The notes under the pieces: generated by a model
The model's input: only the letters and a program-made list of their open reading frames with translations
Told to the model about the DNA's origin: nothing
Databases searched by the model: none
Assembly: GCF_018332715.1 (NCBI RefSeq)
Contig: NZ_BOQP01000042.1
Span: 48,370-112,369, forward strand
Length of the DNA: 64,000 bases
From: Winogradskya consettensis
GTDB taxonomy: Bacteria > Actinomycetota > Actinomycetes > Mycobacteriales > Micromonosporaceae
Direction of reading: 5' to 3'
Translations under genes and position numbers: made by a program
Part shown: piece after piece, positions 16,731 to 23,930 of the stretch
Numbering within the stretch: the first letter of the stretch is position 1
How the letters are laid out: each line of letters starts with the position of its first letter

Positions 16731-17381
16731 TCATCCTCCAGGACGTACAACCCCCAGCTCGTATGCGAGGACGACGGCCTGGGTCCGGTCCCGCGCCCCG
16801 ATCTTCATCAGCACCCGGCTGACATGTGTCTTCACGGTTGTCTCCCCGAGCCGGAGCTCCGCCGCGATCTCGGCGTTGGTCGCCCCACCGGCCAGCAGGA
16901 CGAACACCTCGTGTTCGCGAGGGGTCAGCTCGTCGAGCCGGGTCGCCTCCCGGTCGCGTGCCTTGATGGTCGCGAACGCCTCGATGACCCGGCGCGTGAT
17001 CGAGGGCGCCAGCAGCCCCTCCCCGGCGGCCAACACGCGGACAGCCTCGGTGAGCGCCTCCGGCGAGTCGTTCTTGAGCAGGAACCCGCTCGCGCCCGCA
17101 CGCAGCGCGGCGAAGAGGTAGTCATCCCGGTCGAACGTCGTCAGGATCAGCACCGCCGGGCCGTCCTCGGCGGTCAGCTGCCGAGTCGCTTCGAGGCCGC
17201 TCATGCCGGGCATCTCGACGTCCATCAGGATGACATCGGGTTTCAGCCGGCGGGACAGGTCGATGGCCTCGAGCCCGTCGGACGCCTCGCCCACGACCTC
17301 GATGTCGTCCTCGATCTCCAGGATCACGCGGAAACCGGTGCGGACCAGGTGATGATCGTCGGCGAGCAGGACCCGGATCAT
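16731..17381 (-). CDS. NarL/LuxR-family response regulator
   Basis: This 216-residue protein has a receiver domain with phospho-acceptor Asp54 (LMDVEMPG), the DD pair near residue 8 and the conserved Lys in FLLKNDSPEAL. A LuxR-type helix-turn-helix follows (LTPREHEVFVLLAGGATNAEIA...ETTVKTHVSRVLMKIGARDRTQAV). It overlaps the kinase gene by ATGA, so the pair is stoichiometrically coupled. The likely target is the downstream ABC exporter, by position only. Confidence 0.95.
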   Translation of the reverse strand: MIRVLLADDHHLVRTGFRVILEIEDDIEVVGEASDGLEAIDLSRRLKPDVILMDVEMPGMSGLEATRQLTAEDGPAVLILTTFDRDDYLFAALRAGASGFLLKNDSPEALTEAVRVLAAGEGLLAPSITRRVIEAFATIKARDREATRLDELTPREHEVFVLLAGGATNAEIAAELRLGETTVKTHVSRVLMKIGARDRTQAVVLAYELGVVRPGG

Positions 17382-18727
17382 TTCGCCTCCGCGGTTGCGG
17401 TCGCCGTTGCGGTCGCCGTTGCCGCGGCCCGGGGGAGGGGCAGTCGCGCCCTGACCCGGAATCCGCCGTCGGTGCGGGGCCCGATCTCCAGCGTGCCGTC
17501 GTGCACGGCGACGCGCTCCCGCATACCGATCAGGCCCATCCCGCTGGTGGTGGCGGCTCCCACCTGGCCGTGACCGTCATCCGCCACGTCGACCTCCAGC
17601 TCGCCGGTCAGATAGCGGACCCGGACGTCGACCGTGGTCGCCCGTGCATGCTTCAAGATGTTGGTCACCGCCTCCTGGATGATCCGGAACGCTGCCTGCG
17701 ACACCGAGTCGGGAACAGTCACGGGGTCGCCGAAAGTCGCATATCGGGCGGAAAGTCCCGCATCACGGACTCGATCGACGAGCTCGTCCACCCGGTCCAC
17801 GCCGGCAGCCGATCCGGCGACGTCGATGCTGCCGGTGCCGGTGCCGGTGCCGGTGCCGGTGCCGGTGCCGGTGCTGGTGGCGGTGCGCATTGCGCCGAGC
17901 ATGCGGCGTAGCTCGTCCACTGCTGTCCGGGCGCTGCTCTCGACTGCTGCCAGCGCGATCCGGGCCCGGCCCGGGTCCTTGTCGAGGACCCGTCGGCAGG
18001 CGGAGGCTTGGATGCCCATGACGGAGACGTGATGGGCCACCACGTCGTGCAGCTCGCGGGCTATGCGGAGCCGCTCCTCGATGACGGCGCGCTCGTTGGC
18101 CAGGGACTGGGCGGCGATCAGCTCGGTCGTCTGCTCCTCCAGCCGGTGCTGGCGACGCGCGGACTGCCAGGCCGAATTACCCATGGTGTAGGCGAACCCG
18201 AAGAGCGCCACGTTGACGATCACGGGGTTGATGAGACTCGCCAGCAGGGGCGGTAGCTCGCCGGAGGCCCCGGGCGGGCCGTCGGCGGGCATCAGGTCGT
18301 GCGAGAGGAACCACGCCAGGAACAGCCAGCCGAACATCGAGCCGATGATCGCGAGCCGCACGCCCTTCGACCTGCGACGATCGGGTCCCCAGGCGCCGAG
18401 CGTGTAGACCGCGGCGATGATGGCTCCGGACGCGAGCTGCTGCTCCTGGGCGCCCCGCATCTGCCCGCCGAGAAATGCCACCGCGATCGTGACCGCCATC
18501 GCGGTGGGCCAGCGGCGTCGCCAGCAGAGCGACAAGGTGACGGCCAGTGCCCAGAGAACCTGCTCGGCGGGGGCCGGGGCGGAATCGCTGGCGAACAATC
18601 CGACGCTGCGGGCCAGAAAGACGTTCAGCACCGCCACGGCCGTGACCGTCAGGCCGATGATCAGATCGTTGCGTCGCTGCCGGGGTGTCGGGCTCGGACG
18701 TCGCCAATGGTCGTCACGGGTTTTCAT
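17378..18727 (-). CDS. NarL-type sensor histidine kinase (HisKA_3)
   Basis: This 449-residue kinase starts at ATG 18727 (MKTRDDHW) with GGGG eight bases before it; the longer frame upstream lacks a ribosome site. Four or five TM helices fill residues 20-170. His227 in ARELHDVVAHHVSVMG is the phosphorylation site. The HATPase domain has the N-box QEAVTNILKHA and G-box GMGLIGMRERV. A linker of alternating Thr-Gly encoded by a hexamer repeat separates the dimerisation and catalytic domains, and the C-terminus is an Ala-Thr run from a second repeat. No extracellular sensor domain is evident, so it may sense through the membrane. Confidence 0.93.
   Translation of the reverse strand: MKTRDDHWRRPSPTPRQRRNDLIIGLTVTAVAVLNVFLARSVGLFASDSAPAPAEQVLWALAVTLSLCWRRRWPTAMAVTIAVAFLGGQMRGAQEQQLASGAIIAAVYTLGAWGPDRRRSKGVRLAIIGSMFGWLFLAWFLSHDLMPADGPPGASGELPPLLASLINPVIVNVALFGFAYTMGNSAWQSARRQHRLEEQTTELIAAQSLANERAVIEERLRIARELHDVVAHHVSVMGIQASACRRVLDKDPGRARIALAAVESSARTAVDELRRMLGAMRTATSTGTGTGTGTGTGTGSIDVAGSAAGVDRVDELVDRVRDAGLSARYATFGDPVTVPDSVSQAAFRIIQEAVTNILKHARATTVDVRVRYLTGELEVDVADDGHGQVGAATTSGMGLIGMRERVAVHDGTLEIGPRTDGGFRVRARLPLPRAAATATATATATAEAK
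17831..17872. repeat. Seven perfect GCCGGT hexamers inside the kinase gene
   Basis: The hexamer repeats seven times without error and decays into GCTGGT GGCGGT. On the coding strand it encodes a Thr-Gly linker. A 12-bp repeat (GTTGCGGTCGCC, two copies near 17391-17415) encodes the Ala-Thr tail. Both keep the frame if they change length. Confidence 0.9.
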
Positions 18728-18797
18728 GGCTGCGCCCCTGGAATGCCGGCGCCGGTCCCGCAGCCCCGCTCCCACTCGCCTGCCGGACGGTGTCCCA

Positions 18798-19322
18798 TCA
18801 CGGTTTTGCTCCGGACAGGACGACCAGCAGGGGGACGACGCGCTCCCCGGGCACTGCGTATTGACCGCGCGCGGAGGAGTGGAGCCAGCCGGCGTTCACC
18901 AGCTGGCGGAGGTGGTGATAAAGCTGGCCGGTGGTGCCGAGTGCCTCGTCGGAACCCAGCTCGGCAGTCGTGCGCCTGCCGGCCAGGACCCGGCGCAGGA
19001 GCAGGAGCCGGACCGGATGGCCGAGCGCGCCCAGCGTCGATGCCCAGTCGGACCAGTCGGCCTCGAGAAGGTCCTCGACGGTGTTGCCGAACTGCCAGTC
19101 GTAGTGCTCACCGGTCGGAAGGTCGACGGTCCCCGTGTAGACAACGGCACCGGCGCTGCCCTTGTCGACGCGTGCCCGTAGACCGTCGAGCGCCCAGAAG
19201 TCGATGGGCCTGGCCCCGGGTGGGGTGGGGGTGCTTGGCCGAGCTTCGTTGATCAGCTCGGTGACGCGTCGTTCGAGCTCCGTGACCCGGTTTTCGAGTG
19301 AGGGGGAATCGATCGGCTCCAT
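18798..19322 (-). CDS. ArsR-type winged-helix regulator
   Basis: This 174-residue protein has an N-terminal heptad-like segment (LENRVTELERRVTELINEA, residues 9-27) and a C-terminal ArsR-like winged helix (LGALGHPVRLLLLRRVLAG...GTTGQLYHHLRQLVNAGWL). The start at ATG 19322 lies 70 bp inside the end of the upstream DUF998 gene, so translation is probably coupled. Cys or His metal sites of classical ArsR sensors are not apparent, so the signal is unknown. It likely controls its DUF998 partner or the kinase operon downstream. Confidence 0.82.
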   Translation of the reverse strand: MEPIDSPSLENRVTELERRVTELINEARPSTPTPPGARPIDFWALDGLRARVDKGSAGAVVYTGTVDLPTGEHYDWQFGNTVEDLLEADWSDWASTLGALGHPVRLLLLRRVLAGRRTTAELGSDEALGTTGQLYHHLRQLVNAGWLHSSARGQYAVPGERVVPLLVVLSGAKP

Positions 19323-20050
19323 GACTCCACTTTTACGGAAGAACGTAATATCGTCAAGAGGCTCATCCCGATCAGCCAGCTGACGGCAACGGTCAGGGCG
19401 AGCCGCTCCAGGATGGCGCCCACCGGACCTCGGCCGGCAAAAAGCATGGTCAGGCCCAGGGCGGCACCCAGCGGGACCATGAGCGTCGCGCCGACGGCAG
19501 AGAGCCGACGTGATGCGGGCCGGAAGAACGCCACGACGGCCGGGGCGAAGAAGGACAGAGCGCGAGTTAATGCCGGTGAGCGGAGCAGAGAGGAGAAGCC
19601 GATCATGGCCATCACGCCAGCCAGCATGACCATCCCGATGATGCTCGCCGCCGTGTGCACGACATCGCTCAAGGTCGTCGGCTCAAAGGGTGGCAGTGGG
19701 CACTGGTTGGTGCACGGCACCACTCCTGAGACTGCGGCCAGGAAGGCCGCCACGCCGAGCAGTGCGGCGACGGGGCGGGGCGCGGGTCGCAGGGCGAGTC
19801 CCAGCAGTGCCACACCGGCTGCCAGCAGGATCAGCCCTGTTCGGTACGCGACAGCGAACCGAAGTCCCGCGGTCCCGGTCTCGCTGACATACCCGGCCAG
19901 CCACGATCCGGGGCTTGCGACCAGCGTCACGAGCATGACCGCCGCGCCCACCAGGACGGCGCCACCCGCCGCGCCGCCCAGGATGCGAGTGAGGGCGGCA
20001 TCGCGCGCGTCGCCCCTGGTGGTGGCGGGTTCGGCGGTGATCTTCGGCAT
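19253..20050 (-). CDS. DUF998-like integral membrane protein
   Basis: This 265-residue protein starts at ATG 20050 (MPKITAEP) and has six TM helices. The segment VPCTNQCPLPPFEPTTLSDVVH between helices resembles DUF998 proteins, whose function is unknown. Its 3' end overlaps the ArsR-type gene by 70 bp on the same strand. Its start shares CATG (20048-20051) with a possible forward ATG of the divergent SDR gene. Confidence 0.75.
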   Translation of the reverse strand: MPKITAEPATTRGDARDAALTRILGGAAGGAVLVGAAVMLVTLVASPGSWLAGYVSETGTAGLRFAVAYRTGLILLAAGVALLGLALRPAPRPVAALLGVAAFLAAVSGVVPCTNQCPLPPFEPTTLSDVVHTAASIIGMVMLAGVMAMIGFSSLLRSPALTRALSFFAPAVVAFFRPASRRLSAVGATLMVPLGAALGLTMLFAGRGPVGAILERLALTVAVSWLIGMSLLTILRSSVKVESWSRSIPPHSKTGSRSSNDASPS

Positions 20051-20090
20051 GGCTGCAACGCTAGCCGGGGGCGGATGGTCGAATGCTCCG

Positions 20091-20924
20091 GTGGGGCGGA
20101 CTGTGGTGGTGACGGGGGCCAGCTCGGGAATCGGGCTGGCCGGGGCGACGGCGTTGGCGCGCGGTGGCGACGAAGTGGTGTTGCTGGGCCGCGATCCCGG
20201 TCGGCTGCAGGCGGCGGTCGAAACGGTGCGAGAGGCTTCCGGGCGGACGCCGGCGGCGTACAGGGCGGATTTCGCGGTCCTGGACGAGGTGCGGGAGGTG
20301 GGGCGCCGGGTGGCGGACGAGCTCGAGCTGATCCACGTGCTCGTCAACAACGCCGGTCAGCTCGCGCGGGCCCGCCACCGGACCGTGGACGGGTTCGACC
20401 TCGGTGTGCAGGTCAACCATCTTGGTGGGTTCCTGTTGGCCAATCTGCTGGTCGATCGGCTGCGGGCGGCGGCGACACCGGCGGAGCCGGCTCGCATCGT
20501 CACGACCGGCTCGCTGGCTGAGGCTTGGGGGACGCTGGATGTCAATCGGCCCGGGCGGCTGCAGATGAGCCGGTGGCTGGCTTACGGCGCGGGGAAGCAG
20601 GCCAATCTGCTCTTCACTGTTGAGGCGGCGCGGCGCTGGACGGCGTACGACATCGTGGCGACCTGTTTCTTTCCCGGTCTTGTCCGTAGCGGTTTTGGCG
20701 GGCGGAGTCCGTTGTGGGAGCTCGCGAAACTGGTGCCGATGGCGTTCCGGGATGCGGAAGAGGGCGCGGAAACGCTGTTGTGGCTGGCGAACGATCCGGC
20801 AGCGTTGGTGCCGGGCGGGTATTTCGCGTGGCGCCGGCCGTTCGCCGCCACGGGGCGCTCGACCAGCCCCGAGCGGGCACGGCGGCTCTGGGACGCGAGT
20901 CTCACCGCGGTCGGGCTGAGCTGA
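20091..20924 (+). CDS. Short-chain dehydrogenase/reductase
   Basis: This 277-residue SDR has the coenzyme motif TGASSGIG near the N-terminus (residues 7-14), VLVNNAG, the catalytic Ser in TTGSLAEAW and YGAGK for the Tyr-x-x-x-Lys pair. It resembles retinol-dehydrogenase/WW-oxidoreductase-like SDRs. I use GTG 20091, which gives the usual start just before the first strand. An in-frame ATG at 20049 would add 14 residues but overlaps the start of the opposite gene. No pathway partner is nearby. Confidence 0.85.
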   Translation: MGRTVVVTGASSGIGLAGATALARGGDEVVLLGRDPGRLQAAVETVREASGRTPAAYRADFAVLDEVREVGRRVADELELIHVLVNNAGQLARARHRTVDGFDLGVQVNHLGGFLLANLLVDRLRAAATPAEPARIVTTGSLAEAWGTLDVNRPGRLQMSRWLAYGAGKQANLLFTVEAARRWTAYDIVATCFFPGLVRSGFGGRSPLWELAKLVPMAFRDAEEGAETLLWLANDPAALVPGGYFAWRRPFAATGRSTSPERARRLWDASLTAVGLS

Positions 20925-20929
20925 GGCCG

Positions 20930-21060
20930 GCCGGGGGTGGTCGGCGGTTGGTCAGGGTCGGCTGGGCTCGGTCAGGGTGAGCTGGGGGTGGTCGGGGTGG
21001 TCGGTCAGAGTCAGCCGGGGGTTGGTCGGGAGTTGGTCTGGGTTGGCCGGGGCGGTCAGG
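20930..21060. repeat. G-rich degenerate GGTCGG/GGTTGG repeat between convergent genes
   Basis: About 130 bp of loosely repeated GGTCAGGGT-, GGTTGG- and GGGGGTGGTC-like words fill the gap between the SDR stop and the MerR-family stop. The plus strand has many runs of three to five G and could form G-quadruplexes. No gene or clear hairpin is present. Confidence 0.6.
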
Positions 21061-21454
21061 GGGAGGAGGGGGAGCGGTTGGGCTGTGGGGCGGAGTAGTA
21101 CTGCGGGGTGGCGATGTCGGGGTGGGTTGCTGTGGGGGTGTTGGCATCGTCGTCCGGGGTGAGGGTGCCGCCGAGGGTGAGGATGTGGCGATGGGCGGCG
21201 TCGAGGCGGTCCTCGAGGGTGACGATTCGGCAGGCGGAAGCCAGTAGGACGCCGTCGTCGAGGAGTTGGCGGACCCGGCCGGCGAGGTGGAGCTGGTGGC
21301 GGGAGTAGCGGCGGTGGCCGCCGTGGGAGCGTTCCGGCTCGATCAGGCCGGCGGTGCCGAGGCTGCGGAGGAAGGCGGGGGTTACGCCGATCATCTTCAC
21401 GGCTCGGCCCATGGTGTATGCAGGGAAATCCGCGTCGTCGAAAGCGTTGCTCAT
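21056..21454 (-). CDS. MerR-family transcriptional regulator
   Basis: This 132-residue protein starts at ATG 21454 with GGAAAGG upstream. The MerR winged helix covers residues 12-75 (AVKMIGVTPAFLRSLGTAGLIEP, then HRRYSRHQLHLAGRVRQL). A short helix and a Thr/Asn/Pro-rich tail follow, with no effector domain and no obvious metal cysteines, so the signal is unknown. Its 5' leader holds a small ORF with a strong ribosome site and two competing hairpins, which suggests control by attenuation. Confidence 0.88.
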   Translation of the reverse strand: MSNAFDDADFPAYTMGRAVKMIGVTPAFLRSLGTAGLIEPERSHGGHRRYSRHQLHLAGRVRQLLDDGVLLASACRIVTLEDRLDAAHRHILTLGGTLTPDDDANTPTATHPDIATPQYYSAPQPNRSPSSP

Positions 21455-21561
21455 GGTGCCTTTCCGGGAGAGGTGCCGACGAGGGGGCGGGGATGGTCGG
21501 GGCCGGGTTGATTGCCGACGAAGGGGTGCGGGGATGGGTGGGCTAATTGCGGGCGTGGTAA

Positions 21562-21609
21562 CGGGGCCCGGACATAGTCCAAGGCCCCGGCGGGTTACCG
21601 GGGCCTTGG
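21562..21609 (-). promoter_or_regulatory. Attenuator-like pair of mutually exclusive hairpins in the MerR leader
   Basis: Hairpin 1 pairs CCAAGGCCCCGG (21579-21590) with CCGGGGCCTTGG (21598-21609), a perfect 12-bp stem. Hairpin 2 pairs CGGGGCC (21562-21568) with GGCCCCG (21583-21589) and is extended by GGAC/GTCC (21570-21573 with 21577-21580). They share 21579-21589, so only one can form. On the minus strand hairpin 1 is transcribed first and hairpin 2 lies closer to the MerR start. No U tract follows either, so the switch may act on translation or through Rho. Confidence 0.55.
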
Positions 21610-21663
21610 CTGTTCAATTCTGATGCCGACCGTCGTCGGCTCGGTCATTCCGCCTGCGTGCCG

Positions 21664-21690
21664 CTAGCGGATGGCCTGGGTGATGGGCAT
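21664..21690 (-). CDS. Candidate leader peptide MPITQAIR upstream of MerR gene
   Basis: An 8-codon ORF starts at the complement of 21688-21690, with a strong ribosome site GAGGTGA nine bases before it and a TAG stop. In the same frame an ATG at 21648 opens a second 17-residue ORF (MTEPTTVGIRIEQPRPR) whose TAA lies in the loop of hairpin 1. It is too short to judge by codon use; the ribosome site and the position before competing hairpins are the support. Confidence 0.45.
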   Translation of the reverse strand: MPITQAIR

Positions 21691-22244
21691 CGGCGGCGAT
21701 CACCTCTCGTCGGGTCGGGGACGTTACGAAAGCGCGTTGCTGCGGTATCTCGTCCTCCTTAGCCAACTCAGCGTCTCTACCAGTTGCCTGGCCAGTTGCT
21801 TGGCCAGTTACCTGCCGGCTGTGCGTGGCCGACCCAGATCACGTTAGGCCCGTCACGGCGTATTTTCTAGAGTCGCCGCTGTAGATTTTTTGGACTTTTC
21901 GGTAAAGAAGCCTGCCTGAGGTGAAGTGCTGAGGTGGAGATGCGGGGCGCGGGGCGGGCGCGTGGCACAGCCGGAAGCTGCGTCGGAGAGAGGTGACCAC
22001 GCCCCGCGCCGCCGCGGGTGGGGAGCCGAGGGGGCTCCGGCGGTGTTCGCGATGCCTGCCGAGGGCTCGCGCGCTGTCGGAAGCAGCGTCAGAACACCGG
22101 CAGGGCTGAACGGCGACCGGCTGAGGCCGGTCTGCGTCCGTCTGGCGCTGTGCGGCATATGCCGCACCACGTCTTCCATTGCCCTGACATGTCTACGAGT
22201 GTGGGGGTGTGCCCGGCGGGCGGCAACGCAATTAACTCAGCGCA
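21691..22244. other. MerR leader/promoter region and permease upstream region
   Basis: No gene is convincing here. On the minus strand an AAGGAGG sequence at 21754-21760 has no start codon behind it. Three imperfect 12-bp units (CAGTTGCCTGGC, CAGTTGCTTGGC, CAGTTACCTGCC) lie at 21781-21816. The stretch 21861-21905 is unusually AT-rich for this DNA (TATTTTCTAG, GATTTTTTGG) and is the likely promoter zone for the minus-strand leader. The 21930-22240 part is GC-rich and featureless. Confidence 0.5.
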
Positions 22245-22272
22245 TTGACGTTGGTAACACTGCGGGTAGATC
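22245..22272 (+). promoter_or_regulatory. Candidate promoter of the APC permease operon
   Basis: TTGACG at 22245-22250 and TAGATC at 22267-22272, with a 16-bp spacer, resemble a primary-sigma promoter 57 bp before the permease start. The -10 match is modest. Confidence 0.4.
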
Positions 22273-22328
22273 ATCACCGAACGGCGGTGGCCCAGGTCAC
22301 AGCTGCCCCTCGGTCTAGGGAGCCTTTG

Positions 22329-23858
22329 ATGAGTGCTGACCCTGTCCCCAGTACCGACGAAGAACGCCTCGCCCAGCTCGGCTACCAGCAGGAACTGCAT
22401 CGCCGACTGTCCGGCTTCTCGAACTTCGCGGTCTCCTTCTCCATCATTTCCATCCTGGCCGGCGCCATCACGTCGTACGGGATCGCCATGACCGCCGGCG
22501 GGCCGATCGCCATCACCCTGGGCTGGCTCTTCGTCGGTGTCATGGTGACCTTTGTGGCCCTCGCGATGGCGGAGGTCTGCTCCGCCTATCCCACCGCCGG
22601 GGCCCTCTACTGGTGGGCCGCCGCGCTCGCCAAACGCAACAAGGCGGCGTGGGCCTGGTTCGTGGGCTGGTTCAACTTTCTCGGCGAGGTCGCTGTCACC
22701 GCGGCGATCGACTTCGGTGCGGCGATCACGACAGCCGCGTTCCTGAGTCTGACTTTCGACATGGAGGTGACGACCGGGCGTACCTTCCTGATCTTCCTGG
22801 TCATCATCATCGCGCACGGCCTGCTGAACACGTTCGGCGTCAGTCTGGTGCGGATGCTCTCCGATGTCAGTGCGTGGTGGCACCTCGTGGGTGTCGCGGT
22901 CATCGTCGTCGTGCTGGCGGTCGTCCCGGACAACCACAAGCCGATCTCGGAAGTGTTCTTCGAGGTGCAGAACCAGACCGGTTTCTCGTTCACGGGGGCC
23001 GGCGCGTACGCGGTGCTCGTCGGGCTTTTGATGGCGCAGTACACGTACACCGGATATGACGCCTCTGCGCACGTCGCGGAGGAAACCCATGACGCGGCGC
23101 GTGCTGCACCACGTGGAATTGTGCTCTCCGTAGTGGTCTCGTTGATTGCCGGGTTCGTGCTGCTCGTCGCCATCACGTGGTCGATCCAGGACTACGAGGC
23201 CGAGCGGACCACCGACCTCGGGCTGCCGCCCGCGCAGATCTTCATCGACGCGGTGGGGCACGATCTCGGGACATTCCTGCTGCTCATCTGCATGGTCGCG
23301 CAATGGTTCTGCGGCATGGCCTCCGTGACGGCAAATTCCAGGATGGCGTACGCGTTCTCGCGTGACGGTGCGCTGCCCGGCTCGCGGCTCTGGAAGAAGG
23401 TCAACCCCCGCACGGGTACGCCCACCAACTCGATCTGGCTCTGTGTGACCATCAGCACGATCCTGGTTCTGCCGTCGCTGTGGAACACGACCGCGTACCT
23501 CGCCGCGACGTCAATTGCGGTCATCGGTCTCTACATCGCGTACGTGGGTCCGGTGCTTCTCCGCCGGTTGAGTCCCGATTTCCAGCCCGGACCGTGGAAT
23601 CTCGGCAAGTGGAGCGCGCCGGTCGGCTGGATCGCGATCGTCTGGGTGGTGATCATCTGTGTGCTCTTCGTGCTGCCCACCGCCGGTCCGATCACCGCGA
23701 GCAACTTCAACTACACGATCATCGCCGTCCTGGTGGTGGTCGGTGCCGCGACGATCTGGTGGTTCGCGAGCGCACGCAAATGGTTCACGGGTCCGAAGCA
23801 GAACCTGATCGAAAAAGCCGCGCACGGCGAGCCGACGCTGCCTGCCCCGCCGGAGTGA
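22329..23858 (+). CDS. Amino acid/polyamine (APC superfamily) permease
   Basis: This 509-residue membrane protein starts at ATG 22329 with GGGAG six bases upstream. About 12 TM helices and the N-terminal APC signature (LSGFSNFAVSFSIISILAGAITSYGIAM...GGPIAITLGWLFVG) are evident, as are the later GYDASAHVAEET and SRMAYAFSRDGALP blocks. Together with the ligase, dehydrogenase and hydrolase genes that follow, it likely imports the amine or amino acid degraded by this cluster. A hairpin separates it from the next gene, which may set their relative expression. Confidence 0.92.
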   Translation: MSADPVPSTDEERLAQLGYQQELHRRLSGFSNFAVSFSIISILAGAITSYGIAMTAGGPIAITLGWLFVGVMVTFVALAMAEVCSAYPTAGALYWWAAALAKRNKAAWAWFVGWFNFLGEVAVTAAIDFGAAITTAAFLSLTFDMEVTTGRTFLIFLVIIIAHGLLNTFGVSLVRMLSDVSAWWHLVGVAVIVVVLAVVPDNHKPISEVFFEVQNQTGFSFTGAGAYAVLVGLLMAQYTYTGYDASAHVAEETHDAARAAPRGIVLSVVVSLIAGFVLLVAITWSIQDYEAERTTDLGLPPAQIFIDAVGHDLGTFLLLICMVAQWFCGMASVTANSRMAYAFSRDGALPGSRLWKKVNPRTGTPTNSIWLCVTISTILVLPSLWNTTAYLAATSIAVIGLYIAYVGPVLLRRLSPDFQPGPWNLGKWSAPVGWIAIVWVVIICVLFVLPTAGPITASNFNYTIIAVLVVVGAATIWWFASARKWFTGPKQNLIEKAAHGEPTLPAPPE

Positions 23859-23868
23859 TCTTTGTTCG

Positions 23869-23897
23869 CGGGGGCCGGGCTTCAGGCCCGGCCCCCG
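23869..23897 (+). terminator. Intercistronic GC-rich hairpin between permease and ligase genes
   Basis: CGGGGGCCGGGC (23869-23880) pairs perfectly with GCCCGGCCCCCG (23886-23897) around a TTCAG loop, followed by AAAA rather than T. It may be a partial terminator or an mRNA-stabilising element that favours permease mRNA. Confidence 0.55.
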
Positions 23898-23930
23898 AAA
23901 ACTGTCGGCCCCCTGCGATAGGACTGCATC

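Noticed and set aside
19413..20090. N-terminal extension of the SDR frame to 19413
   Set aside because: It is antisense to the DUF998 gene and unlike any SDR; the Rossmann strand begins right after GTG 20091.
22245..22328. Longer start of the APC permease at 22245
   Set aside because: The 28 added residues overlap the candidate promoter and resemble no permease; ATG 22329 has a good GGGAG.
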